The notes beneath the pieces are model-generated. The model saw nothing but the letters and a program-made list of their open reading frames with translations. It searched no databases and was not told the origin of the DNA. A stretch of 64,000 bases of DNA from Acholoe squamosa (taxonomy: Eukaryota; Annelida; Polychaeta; Phyllodocida; Polynoidae): the NCBI GenBank assembly GCA_949317995.1, contig OX439038.1, positions 620,001-684,000 of the forward strand. Direction: 5' to 3'. The translations under genes and the position numbers were made by a program. Below, in pieces: positions 54,801-64,000 of this stretch. Within the stretch, counting starts at the first letter, position 1. Every line of letters begins with the position of its first letter.

Positions 54801-57800
54801 CATCTGGGACACCCTGAGTCTGAGAGTAGGCTATTTGTAAGCTACATCTGGTACTAGCTGCACCCTGAGTCTGAGAGTAGGCTATTTGTAAGTTACATCT
54901 GGTATAAGCTGCACCCTGAGTCTGAGAGTATGCTATTTGTAAGCTACATCTGGGACACCCTGAGTCTGAGAGTAGGCTATTTGTAAGCTACATCTGGTAC
55001 TAGCTGCACCCTGAGTCTGAGAGTAGGCTATTTGTAAGCTACATCTGGTATAAGCTGCACCCTGAGTCTGAGAGTATGCTATTTGTAAGCTACATCTGGG
55101 ACACCCTGAGTCTGAGAGTAGGCTATTTGTAAGCTACATCTGGGGCACCCTGAGTCTGAGAGTAGGCTATTTGTAAGCTACATCTGGTATAAGCTGCACC
55201 CTGAGTCTGAGAGTAGGCTATTTGTAAGCTACACCTGGGGCACCCTGAGTCTGAGACTAGGCTATTTGTAAGCTACATCTGGTATAAGCTGCACCCTGAG
55301 TCTGAGAGTAGGCTATTTGTAAGATACATCTGGTATAAGCTGCACCCTGAGTCTGAGAGTAGGCTATTTGTAAGCTACACCTGGGGCACCCTGAGTCTGA
55401 GACTAGGCTATTTGTAAGCTACATCTGGTATAAGCTGCACCCTGAGTCTGAGAGAAGGCTATTTGTAAGCTACATCTGGTATAAGCTGCACCCTGAGTCT
55501 GAGAGTAGGCTATTTGTAAGCTACACCTGGGGCACCCTGAGTCTGAGACTAGGCTATTTGTAAGCTACATCTGGTATAAGCTGCACCCTGAGTCTGAGAG
55601 TAGGCTATTTGTAAGCTACATCTGGGACACCCTGAGTCTGAGAGTAGGCTATTTGTAAGCTACATCTGGGGCACCCTGAGTCTGAGAGTAGGCTATTTGT
55701 AAGCTACATCTGGTATAAGCTGCACCCTGAGTCTGAGAGTAGGCTATTTGTAAGTTACATCTGGGACACCCTGAGTCTGAGAGTAGGCTATTTGTAAGCT
55801 ACATCTGGGACACCCTGGGTCTGAGAGTATGCTATTTGTAAGATACATCTGGTATAAGCTGCACCCTGAGTCTGAGAGTATGCTATTTGTAAGCTACATC
55901 TGGTATAAGCTGCACCCTGAGTCTGAGAGTAGGCTATTTGTAAGCTACATCTGGGACACCCTGAGTCTGAGAGTAGGCTATTTGTAAGATACATCTGGTA
56001 TAAGCTGCACCCTGAGTCTGAGAGTATGCTATTTGTAAGCTACATCTGGGACACCCTGAGTCTGAGAGTAGGCTATTTGTAAGCTACATCTGGGACACCC
56101 TGAGTCTGAGAGTAGGCTATTTGTAAGATACATCTGGTATAAGCTGCACCCTGAGTCTGAGAGTATGCTATTTGTAAGCTACATCTGGGACTCCCTGAGT
56201 CTGAGAGTAGGCTATTTGTAAGCTACATCTGGGACACCCTGAGTCTGAAAGTAGGCTATTTGTAAGCTATATCTGGGACACCCTGAGTCTGAAAGTAGGC
56301 TATTTGTAAGCTACATCTGGGACACCCTGAGTCTGAGAGTAGGCTATTTGTAAGCTACATCTGGTATAAGCTGCACCCTGAGTCTGAGAGTAGGCTATTT
56401 GTAAGCTACATCTGGGACACCCTGAGTCTGAGAGAAAGATATTTGTAAGCTACATCTGGTATAAGCTGCACCCTGAGTCTGAGAGTAGGCTATTTGTAAG
56501 CTACATCTGGTATAAGCTGAACCCTGAGTCTGAGAGTAGGCTATTTGTAAGCTACACCTGGGGCACCCTGAGTCTGAGAGTAGGCTATTTGTAAGCTACA
56601 TCTGGGACACACTGAGTCTGAGAGTAGGCTATTTGTAAGCTACATCTGGGACACACTGAGTCTGAGAGTAGGCTATTTGTAAGCTACATCTGGGACACCC
56701 TGAGTCTGAGAGTAGGCTATTTGTAAGCTACATCTGGTACTAGCTGCACCCTGAGTCTGAGAGTAGGCTATTTGTAAGTTACATCTGGTATAAGCTGCAC
56801 CCTGAGTCTGAGAGTATGCTATTTGTAAGCTACATCTGGGACACCCTGAGTCTGAGAGTAGGCTATTTGTAAGCTACATCTGGTACTAGCTGCACCCTGA
56901 GTCTGAGAGTAGGCTATTTGTAAGCTACATCTGGTATAAGCTGCACCCTGAGTCTGAGAGTATGCTATTTGTAAGCTACATCTGGGACACCCTGAGTCTG
57001 AGAGTAGGCTATTTGTAAGCTACATCTGGGGCACCCTGAGTCTGAGAGTAGGCTATTTGTAAGCTACATCTGGTATAAGCTGCACCCTGAGTCTGAGAGT
57101 AGGCTATTTGTAAGCTACATCTGGTATAAGCTGCACCCTGAGTCTGAGAGTAGGCTATTTGTAAGATACATCTGGTATAAGCTGCACCCTGAGTCTGAGA
57201 GTAGGCTATTTGTAAGCTACACCTGGGGCACCCTGAGTCTGAGACTAGGCTATTTGTAAGCTACATCTGGTATAAGCTGCACCCTGAGTCTGAGAGAAGG
57301 CTATTTGTAAGCTACATCTGGTATAAGCTGCACCCTGAGTCTGAGAGTAGGCTATTTGTAAGCTACACCTGGGGCACCCTGAGTCTGAGACTAGGATATT
57401 TGTAAGCTACATCTGGTATAAGCTGCACCCTGAGTCTGAGAGTAGGCTATTTGTAAGCTACATCTGGGACACCCTGAGTCTGAGAGTAGGCTATTTGTAA
57501 GCTACATCTGGGGCACCCTGAGTCTGAGAGTAGGCTATTTGTAAGCTACATCTGGTATAAGCTGCACCCTGAGTCTGAGAGTAGGCTATTTGTAAGTTAC
57601 ATCTGGGACACCCTGAGTCTGAGAGTAGGCTATTTGTAAGCTACATCTGGGACACCCTGGGTCTGAGAGTATGCTATTTGTAAGATACATCTGGTATAAG
57701 CTGCACCCTGAGTCTGAGAGTATGCTATTTGTAAGCTACATCTGGGACACCCTGAGTCTGAGAGTAGGCTATTTGTAAGCTACATCTGGTACTAGCTGCA

Positions 57801-58420
57801 CCCTGAGTCTGAGAGTAGGCTATTTATAAGCTACATCTGGTATAAGCTGCACCCTGAGTCTGAGAGAAGGCTATTTGTAAGCTACATCTGGTATAAGCTG
57901 CACCCTGAGTCTGAGAGTAGGCTATTTGTAAGCTACACCTGGGGCACCCTGAGTCTGAGACTAGGCTATTTGTAAGCTACATCTGGTATAAGCTGCACCC
58001 TGAGTCTGAGAGAAGGCTATTTGTAAGCTACATCTGGTATAAGCTGCACCCTGAGTCTGAGAGTAGGCTATTTGTAAGCTACACCTGGGGCACCCTGAGT
58101 CTGAGACTAGGCTATTTGTAAGCTACATCTGGTATAAGCTGCACCCTGAGTCTGAGAGTAGGCTATTTGTAAGCTACATCTGGGACACCCTGAGTCTGAG
58201 AGTAGGCTATTTGTAAGCTACATCTGGGGCACCCTGAGTCTGAGAGTAGGCTATTTGTAAGCTACATCTGGTATAAGCTGCACCCTGAGTCTGAGAGTAG
58301 GCTATTTGTAAGCTACATCTGGTATAAGCTGCACCCTGAGTCTGAGAGTAGGCTATTTGTAAGCTACACCTGGGGCACCCTGAGTCTGAGAGTAGGCTAT
58401 TTGTAAGCTACATCTGGGGC
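45896..58420 (+). repeat. 51/44-bp satellite array, 12.5 kb
   Basis: Roughly 260 units. All share CCTGAGTCTGAGAGTAGG, CTATTTGTAAGCTACATCTGG. The long form (51 bp) adds TATAAGCTGCA before the shared part; the short form (44 bp) has GACA or GGCA there. The two forms are intermixed in irregular runs. Rare variants (AGAGAAAGAT; CCCTGGGTCTG) recur about 1.8-1.9 kb apart, so blocks of many units have been copied. Runs of 51-bp units give 17-codon periodic open frames (48545-48949, 50929-51180) that are not genes. Confidence 0.97.
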
Positions 58421-59080
58421 TTGAAAATTGGCCGTTTAGTTCTGTTATATGGTGTAAAAACCTCTTGTATATGCCACACCCTGCCATTGGAAATCTCCTA
58501 GCAGCCACTTTCATTTTGGTTCTGATACTAGCCTCAGCATATAAGAGAATTTATTAAATACAATCTAGCTGTTTCGAAATTGACCAACATTTTCCCTTAG
58601 TAACTTTCAGAGATGTTAGTTTGATGGTTAGGTGACATGAGGAAAAAATAAAATCATAGGTCATAGGGTCTGTTTGTCAACTGTGGCCGCCTATGAGAAT
58701 TTGTATTTTTCTACATTAAATCTTACAGAAAGGATCACTTATACTATCTCAAAATAGCATAGAAACCTCATTAGACTTCCTAAGTGTCATCTACAGTCTG
58801 TGTCCAGTACTCAAACCAAGAATGATTGACCATGTGATACTGAAATAACAGCTGTCTGAATAATTGGAATCTTTATGTAGGAATTGACAGTGTTGTATCA
58901 AATGACATGACATTTTCTAATTAATGCTGCATAAAACCTACACCAAACTCACTCACATTTTAGTGTAATATCTCTTTTAAAACATCACAGAAAGAGAATG
59001 GGTTGTCATAGTATTTCTATGATAATCAAAAGGATTTGTACATTCCCTTTCTGTTTTATCAGTAGGCCTTTCTAGTAACT
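58421..59080. other. Unique sequence, no gene seen
   Basis: Directly after the array lies GTATATGCCACACCCTGCC, a diverged match to the unit. The rest is AT-rich and unremarkable. Confidence 0.5.
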
Positions 59081-59152
59081 GCCTGGTTAGCTCAGTTGTT
59101 TGAGAGGCTGACTCCAAATCTGGAGTCTGGAGTTCAAGCCTCTCTTGGAACT
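59081..59152 (+). mobile_element. tRNA-derived SINE head or tRNA pseudogene
   Basis: TAGCTCAGTTG at 59088-59098 matches the RNA polymerase III A box and GGAGTTCAAGCC at 59129-59140 the B box. The region between has a tRNA-like anticodon arm (GACTCCAAATCTGGAGTC, anticodon position CCA). The acceptor arm does not pair, so it is not a working tRNA. Confidence 0.6.
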
Positions 59153-59650
59153 TTCAACTAAAAACCTTTCTCAAAGGTGCCACCACACACCAGGTAGCTA
59201 GTGTGCAAGGAACTACACACCAGGTGGGGTTAGTGAGCATGTTATGGTTCTCAAAATGTCCACAGGGTGCCGCCATAAGGTTCTACCAATGATCCTTAAC
59301 AAACTCAAGAATGCACATCTATTACCATCTGGAACATTTTACACCCAAATAGTAGCAGGTCACAGGCATGCCATGTTAGCAAATATTGTCAATATATAGT
59401 TTTCCCACCATAGATCTTTTGAAATAGTATTAGCAAACAATGCCACTTGCTTATATGCTAAGTTCAATTCATTGTTCAGCTCCACAATAAAGTTTGTCTC
59501 TGGATTTCAGGGAATATATTCTAAGAGATGCAGGCTCTGTCAACAAGGCTGCAAAATCTAACCAATGCAGCCTTAAATATACTTCAGAGTATATAAAGTC
59601 AGTAAAATTAATAAACGACATGTAGAAACACCATGAATCTTATCAAAGAT
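59153..59650. other. Region downstream of the NDUFAF6-like gene
   Basis: After the tRNA-like head the word ACACACCAGGT occurs twice (about 59186 and 59214). It may be the SINE body. Otherwise no feature. Confidence 0.4.
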
Positions 59651-59656
59651 TTTATT
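59651..59656 (-). promoter_or_regulatory. Polyadenylation signal of the NDUFAF6-like gene
   Basis: AATAAA on the minus strand, about 107 bases after the stop codon at 59763-59765. Confidence 0.65.
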
Positions 59657-59762
59657 CATATATAAATGTACATCCAAATCAGAGACTGATTTTTCAATCC
59701 TAGTCAATCACTGTAACCACCAAAGTACACTAAATTCCCTAACAATTCCCTATATATGAGTG

Positions 59763-59894
59763 TTAACAGAAGCGGCTTCTCCATGTGTTTATATATAACA
59801 CCAGGGGGAGCCAGCTGTTCCGCTGCTGTAAGCGTCCATCAAACAGGTTAAAGTCTGCACGCTGTAATGACTTAAGGTACGCTGTACACGCCGC
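59763..59894 (-). CDS. NDUFAF6: NDUFAF6-like last exon
   Basis: 132 bases with a TAA at 59763-59765: AACTAYLKSLQRADFNLF, then LPLVLYINTWRSRFC. It matches the family C-terminus (LPLYLYIQSWRK in the human protein, as recalled). Acceptor CCTTCTTACAG; three further copies of this acceptor and exon start lie upstream. Confidence 0.9.
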   Translation of the reverse strand, partial: AACTAYLKSLQRADFNLFDGRLQQRNSWLPLVLYINTWRSRFC

Positions 59895-62800
59895 CTGTAA
59901 GAAGGAAAAAAGTCAAACAGATTAAAGTCTACATGACTTAAGGTACGCTGTACACGCCGCCTGTAAGAAGGAAAAAAGTCAAACAGATTAAAATCTACAT
60001 GACCTGAGGTGTGCCGCACACGCCGCCTGTATGGGGGGAAACAGTCTAACAGATTAAAGTCTACATGACCTGAGGTGTGCCGCATATGGCGCCTGTATGG
60101 GTAACAACAGCCTTAATAATCATCTAACAAAGATACATGATATCATTTCATACTTTATATTCCAAATATCACTTTCTTGCAATATATAAAACCTCACATA
60201 TAAGGCACCGCTTATATAGAAAGCCAAGCCCTGGCTGCAACTAGAACTCTCTCAGTCTGTGTGTGCCTTAGAGAAATATGACAAATCATGGTTGGGCTTA
60301 CAGACTTTATCATTTACTTTGCTCATTTTTATGAAATATTTGTCATGGTACATCTGATGTAGAAATATAAAAAAAAGATGAGTCTGAAAACAAATGTATT
60401 GATGGGATATAAAGTACTCACGGCAGAATAGAAGGCAGGTATGGCAGACTTAGGGAGCTCCTTCTGGAGGTCACGTGCCTGTAAAATAAGGAAAAGCGCC
60501 ACACGCTGAGTGAGTGCCTGGTGCAGACTGGTTGTATGCTACATACAGCATGAAAACTTGTACTACCATACACCCCATGTGTTAGCCAGTCTTTTAGACA
60601 TGGTAGAACTTAATCAATTCTCCTGTGGAACTTCATTCAATTTTTGTAAAACAAATACATCGATTACCCCGATCTACACACAAATTTTGAATTTTAGTGG
60701 ACCATATGAGAGAAAATATGTCTGTTATCAATTACTAAAACCTTTATAACAGTCCGATCGTCAAGTCAAACTGATAAGTAGCTGTTACTCTCTGTTTTCA
60801 AGATTACGTAGGGTGATGTAACTCTTTTCGGTCATTAGATAAGTGTGGTGGATCATATGTAACATCAAAACACATCCATCGCCCGTTACGGTGACACATC
60901 CATCGCCCGTTATAGTGTTCTGGGTGCTTATGTAGTATAGGAATACAACTTACATGTTCTATGTGTGTGTTGGCCTGGCTGGCGATGTCAAACACCAAGT
61001 CTTTTAATGCCTGATTACAATCTCCACGTACAACTTGCTCCTGAGAGACGCCATGCTGACAATAGATGGTGATACATAATTTATTCATCTAATCATTCAC
61101 TGGGTGTTGAGTGAATACGGTAAAAAAAAGAGAAAAAAAGAAAAGAATAGGAAATCTGAGAATTGACTTTAAATGAAATAACAAAAAGAAATGGCCTAAG
61201 GGAGTGCAAGCCTCTAAAAACAAAAAATGGAAATAATAGTGAATACGGTAAAAAAGAGAAAAAAAGAAAAGAATAGGAAATCTGAGAATTGACTTTAATT
61301 GAAATAACAATTTTTTTTTTAGTAAATTTACAATATACACCAACACTGATTGACTATTGGCTGGATCTATATGTAGGGGGGCTATGTTGTGGTACCTACC
61401 ATAATCATGAGGTCTGTGGGTAGGTAGCAGCGTTGCCTTTGTGCTAAGAAAGGTGTGGCTCGTAACATGGTCGTGATGCCCAACGCCTTCCCCAGGTGAC
61501 TCGCTATGTGGTCTGCATTCACATCTTTTATATCTGTTAGAATAATATGCAGAACATTATAGTAACCTATACTTATATAAAGACATACATGTGAACAACA
61601 TACAGAAAATATTTACAGTTAATTTGGAAGAGAGATGTAGATTCATACCTGTGTTCCCCTGCTTCCTCAGATTTTGAAAATGCAAGGAAAATTGTTTAAG
61701 GAAGCAAAGTATCCTAGGATTTAAGTGCAAATATAATGGAAAAATATAGAGGGAATTGACAGTTGTAGATCATGTGAGGGATCTGAGGAATTAAAGGGTC
61801 GAGGAAGCAAGGGCAGACTGCATTCAAATCTCAAGACGCCCATTCCAACTGAAGCTAAACACTAACAAGTTTTGACTTACCTAGACTCTGAAGGATCAGA
61901 TAAAGCACAGAAGAGACACACTTCTCAGAATAGTCCTCTGCTTTGGGGAGGCTTGCAAACGGTTTGTCTGTCAAATTTTCTTCCTGAATTGAAAATTTTA
62001 AAGCATATATTTGAAAGTATACACTGGCATGGCCAATTGTCTTGAACTGTATATGTATTTGATAAGGGGCCATGCACGAGGGGTGGAATCACCAAATGTC
62101 TGATAAGGCGTTATAACAAACATGAAGAAAGCATACAACTAAATCTGATAAACCATGTGATAACCATGAAATCATATTCAGAGAATGCTTCAATGAACTT
62201 ATTCAGGTGTTTTATACCATTATTGTTAAGTCTCGTAAACTCACCCGAGCGTCAATCATCCGTGTGAGCCACTTCTTGCTCAGCTTGTGTCGATGGACTG
62301 CCTGCCACAGACAAAGTGTCATTACGATTATAACAAAGATCTTCTGCAGTTGTTGTTAAGCTTATAAAAATGTTCTAACTTGAGATATTCTAGTCCTAGG
62401 TCAGCTTATAGCTTATTCCTAAGTTTGAGGTGCGGCTTATACATGGCTGCTTCAGGGTTTTACACAAGTCCTCTTGCTTTTATTATATGAGGTAACGGCT
62501 TACCGTGCTACTTCATAATGAAAACAAGGAGTTATATGAGGTAACGGCTTACCCGTGCTACTTCATAATGAAAACAAGGAGTTATATGAGGTAACGGCTT
62601 ACCTGTGCTACTTCATAATGAAAACAAGGAGTTATATGAGGTAACCGCTTACCCGTGCTACTTCATAATGAAAACAAGGAGTTATATGAGGTAACGGCTT
62701 ACCCGTGCTACTTCATAATGAAAACAAGGAGTTATATGAGGTAACGGCTTACCCGTGCTACTTCATAATGAAAACAAGGAGTTAAATGAGGTAACGGCTT

Positions 62801-62994
62801 ACCCGTGCTACTTCATAATGAAAACAAGGAGTTATATGAGGTAACGGCTTACCCGTGCTACTTCATAATGAAAACAAGGAGTTATATGAGGTAACGGCTT
62901 ACCCGTGCTACTTCATAATGAAAACAAGGAGTTATATGAGGTAATGGCTTACCCGTGCTAATTCATAACCAACTGGGGTCTGTGGGGGGTTCCC
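59763..62994 (-). CDS. NDUFAF6: NDUFAF6-like complex I assembly factor, 3' seven exons
   Basis: Spliced gene on the minus strand, exons 62953-62994, 62245-62301, 61881-61983, 61400-61533, 60954-61055, 60422-60478 and 59763-59894. Each is bounded by AG and GT, and phases agree (0,0,1,0,0,0). The conceptual peptide matches the C-terminal two thirds of animal NDUFAF6, as I recall the family, in order: AVHRHKLSKKWL, ENLTDKPF, SSVLYLILQSL, DIKDVNADHIASHLGKA, LRATPF, HGVSQEQ, VFDIASQANTHIEH, LPKSAIPAFYS. NDUFAF6 belongs to the squalene/phytoene synthase fold and acts in mitochondria in early complex I (ND1 module) assembly. The N-terminal exons with the targeting peptide are outside or unrecognised. 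Two exons carry minisatellites made from their own splice junctions. Confidence 0.93.
59829..60100 (-). repeat. 66-bp tandem repeat containing the last-exon acceptor
   Basis: GCCTGT recurs at 59893, 59959, 60025 and 60091, exactly 66 bases apart. Each copy has the AG acceptor followed by GCGGCG and the first part of the exon (TGTACAGCGTACCTTAAGTCA, or a diverged form), and then the intron end. The nearest two copies keep the same pyrimidine tract; the outer two differ (CCCATACAG). Confidence 0.9.
60422..60478 (-). CDS. NDUFAF6: NDUFAF6-like exon f
   Basis: 57 bases, 19 codons: ARDLQKELPKSAIPAFYSA. Acceptor TTATTTTACAG, donor GTGAGTAC. Confidence 0.93.
60954..61055 (-). CDS. NDUFAF6: NDUFAF6-like exon e
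   Basis: 102 bases, 34 codons: HGVSQEQVVRGDCNQALKD, then LVFDIASQANTHIEH. Acceptor TATTGTCAG, donor GTAAGTTG. Confidence 0.95.
61100..61315 (-). repeat. Intronic direct repeat of about 70 bp
   Basis: GTGAATACGGTAAAAAA followed by an AGAAAAAAAGAAAAGAATAG stretch and AATCTGAGAATTGACTT occurs twice (61112 and 61239) in the intron between exons d and e. Confidence 0.85.
61400..61533 (-). CDS. NDUFAF6: NDUFAF6-like exon d
   Basis: 134 bases; the first two complete the Asp codon of the previous exon. It reads IKDVNADHIASHLGKALG, then ITTMLRATPF and YLPTDLMIM, the most conserved block of the family. Donor GTAGGTACC. Confidence 0.95.
61881..61983 (-). CDS. NDUFAF6: NDUFAF6-like exon c
   Basis: 103 bases, ending in phase 1: EENLTDKPFASLPKAEDY, then SEKCVSSVLYLILQSL. 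Acceptor TTTTCAATTCAG, donor GTAAGTC. Confidence 0.93.
62245..62301 (-). CDS. NDUFAF6: NDUFAF6-like exon b
   Basis: 57 bases, 19 codons: AVHRHKLSKKWLTRMIDAR. Acceptor TGTGGCAG, donor GTGAGTTT. Confidence 0.92.
62481..62951 (-). repeat. 50-bp minisatellite carrying copies of the exon a donor
   Basis: Units start at 62481, 62531, 62581, 62631, 62681, 62731, 62781, 62831 and 62881, exactly 50 bases apart, and the tenth position (62931) is the real exon-intron junction. On the minus strand every copy reads TATGAAGTAGCAC(A/G)GGTAAGCC or a one-base variant, against the native TATGAATTAGCACGGGTAAGCC. So nine decoy donor sites follow the true one in the intron. The copy at 62581 has CAG before GTAAGC, closer to consensus than the true site. 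Confidence 0.95.
62953..62994 (-). CDS. NDUFAF6: NDUFAF6-like exon a
   Basis: 42 bases, 14 codons: GNPPQTPVGYELAR. Acceptor TTATCCACAG, donor GTAAGCC. The donor region is the parent of the 50-bp minisatellite that follows in the intron. Confidence 0.88.
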
Positions 62995-64000
62995 CTGTGG
63001 ATAAAAAACAATACCAAATGAATTATGTCAGTACTGTGTATTTCTATTCATTCATTATTAACAAATGACGCTGTGCGTACATTGCCATAGGTTTTTTTTT
63101 CCCTCTATAACTTGATAGATTTCTATCCTGACACCATCTTTGATTTCAAATACATTATCAGAGATGCCACTCACTAGCTTCTGTAAATTTGGAAATTGAT
63201 AATTTTGTCAACGAACCGTTACAAGTGGGTGAAGTGATAAACATTGAATCCAGAGAAGTTCATTTGATCCTCTTTATTGCACAGCTGACATGAGTGTTCA
63301 TACAGGTGGTAACAATGATACACTTGCCAGTGTCCAAGCTCTGCCCCTGAGCCTATAGCTCAACCTGTCGTAGGTTCTGGTATAAGGTATAGGTATGGAT
63401 ATGAAGAGATGTAAGGTAGAGAAAACTGAGAGCTGCTCATGCGGCGTGTTATATACCCAGCTGAGCAGCTCGCGGTATGATGAAATCTGCTCTATGTCTG
63501 GTGCAACATTGGATGCTGCAATACCAGGCAGAGAGCAGCTCAACAGGTGGACCAATGAGGAATGAAGGCATATTGTGAAATATACCCTGATCCCAAAATA
63601 GCATTCACTGGTATGTCGTAATACCTCCACTGGGGCTGTGGCCGTAATAACCAGTTTGGCTATTGTAACATCCGTGTTGGGATGGTGCAAGAGCAGCTCA
63701 AAGGATCCCACTGGAGGAGGCAGGGTCTGGTATTGTGCAATCCCTGCCTACTATTGAGTAAATAGATAGGGGTAGGTAGTAGGCTTGTGGACAGAGCTTG
63801 GGCCTGCATGGCGGAGAAATTAATAAAAGTGTAAAATAATAGTGCATTGACAATTTCCTCGATGTGTAATAGGAATTGCTTATATGAATAAAAGCCAAAA
63901 ATTCTGAATTCATAGAAAGTTAGGAAAAGTGCCATCTCTACACTATGATCTTTGTAGCGTCTAAAATCTTGCTGTCTATAACCTAAATCTTGCCACAATA
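62995..64000 (-). other. Upstream intron of the NDUFAF6-like gene
   Basis: The preceding exon of the family (a block like MRMQFWK) was not found up to the window edge. The 137-codon minus frame at 63298-63711 and the overlapping frames to 63998 do not match the family and have no splice support; they may be repeat-derived. Confidence 0.45.

Noticed and set aside
45896-58420. CRISPR-like repeat array
   Set aside because: Units abut without unique spacers, and the DNA is animal, with introns and LINEs.
59081-59152. Functional tRNA
   Set aside because: A and B boxes are good, but the acceptor arm does not pair.
59789-60085. 98-codon minus ORF over the last exon repeat
   Set aside because: It reads the 66-bp repeat in a different frame from the NDUFAF6-like exon.
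63298-63998. Overlapping minus frames of 137, 112 and 71 codons
   Set aside because: No match to NDUFAF6, no consistent splice sites, several frames equally open.

Overview
The window is animal nuclear DNA. The evidence is a gene split into short exons by GT-AG introns, AATAAA polyadenylation signals, Ty3/Gypsy LTR elements, a non-LTR (LINE-type) element, MITEs and very long minisatellites. I cannot name the species. Minisatellites built on exon-intron junctions (59.8-60.1 kb and 62.5-63.0 kb) remind me of a pattern I recall from amphioxus, but this is only a hint.

Layout. 0.74-1.26 kb: the last coding exon of an unrecognised gene on the + strand. 3.5-4.2 kb: a 58-bp minisatellite. 4.4-31.3 kb: a three-deep nest of mobile elements. 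The outermost is a foldback DNA element with arms of about 850 bp, its left arm cut at 4874/29394. Gypsy element B (minus strand, 4875-29393) is inserted there and is heavily decayed. Gypsy element A (plus strand, 5599-19048) is inserted in B, with 419-bp LTRs about 97% identical and a CACA target duplication. 31.9-35.25 kb, 36.7-42.0 kb and 45.9-58.4 kb: three tandem arrays (29-bp, 56/54-bp and 51/44-bp units), together about one third of the window. Between the last two lies a broken LINE, interrupted by a MITE and by a 684-bp copy of sequence found 8.8 kb upstream. 59.6-63.0 kb: the last seven exons of an NDUFAF6-like gene (mitochondrial complex I assembly factor of the squalene/phytoene synthase fold) on the minus strand. 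The rest of that gene lies beyond the window.

The most interesting biology is in the two Gypsy elements. Beyond gag and pol, both carry a large third coding region of about 4 kb between integrase and the 3' LTR, where an env gene might sit. It encodes no visible signal peptide or membrane segment. Its product has an acidic/proline-rich N-terminal half, a lysine-rich stretch, two C2H2-type fingers with H-x4-H spacing, a disordered Ser/Pro/Gln region, a C-terminal coiled coil and a shared D/N-W-D-G-T motif. The two copies are strongly diverged yet keep the same order, so this is an inherited module and not a one-off capture. Both elements also share a gag-pol junction with the heptamer G GAA AAC directly before the gag stop and a stem-loop after it (candidate -1 frameshift signal), and a basic tail on integrase that in B has an AT-hook core.

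Both Gypsy copies are broken. A has in-frame stops in gag and pol, frameshifts and an interrupted third ORF. B has lost the reverse transcriptase YLDD region, most of capsid and part of its 5' LTR. All boundaries were read by eye, and no alignment or database search was possible.
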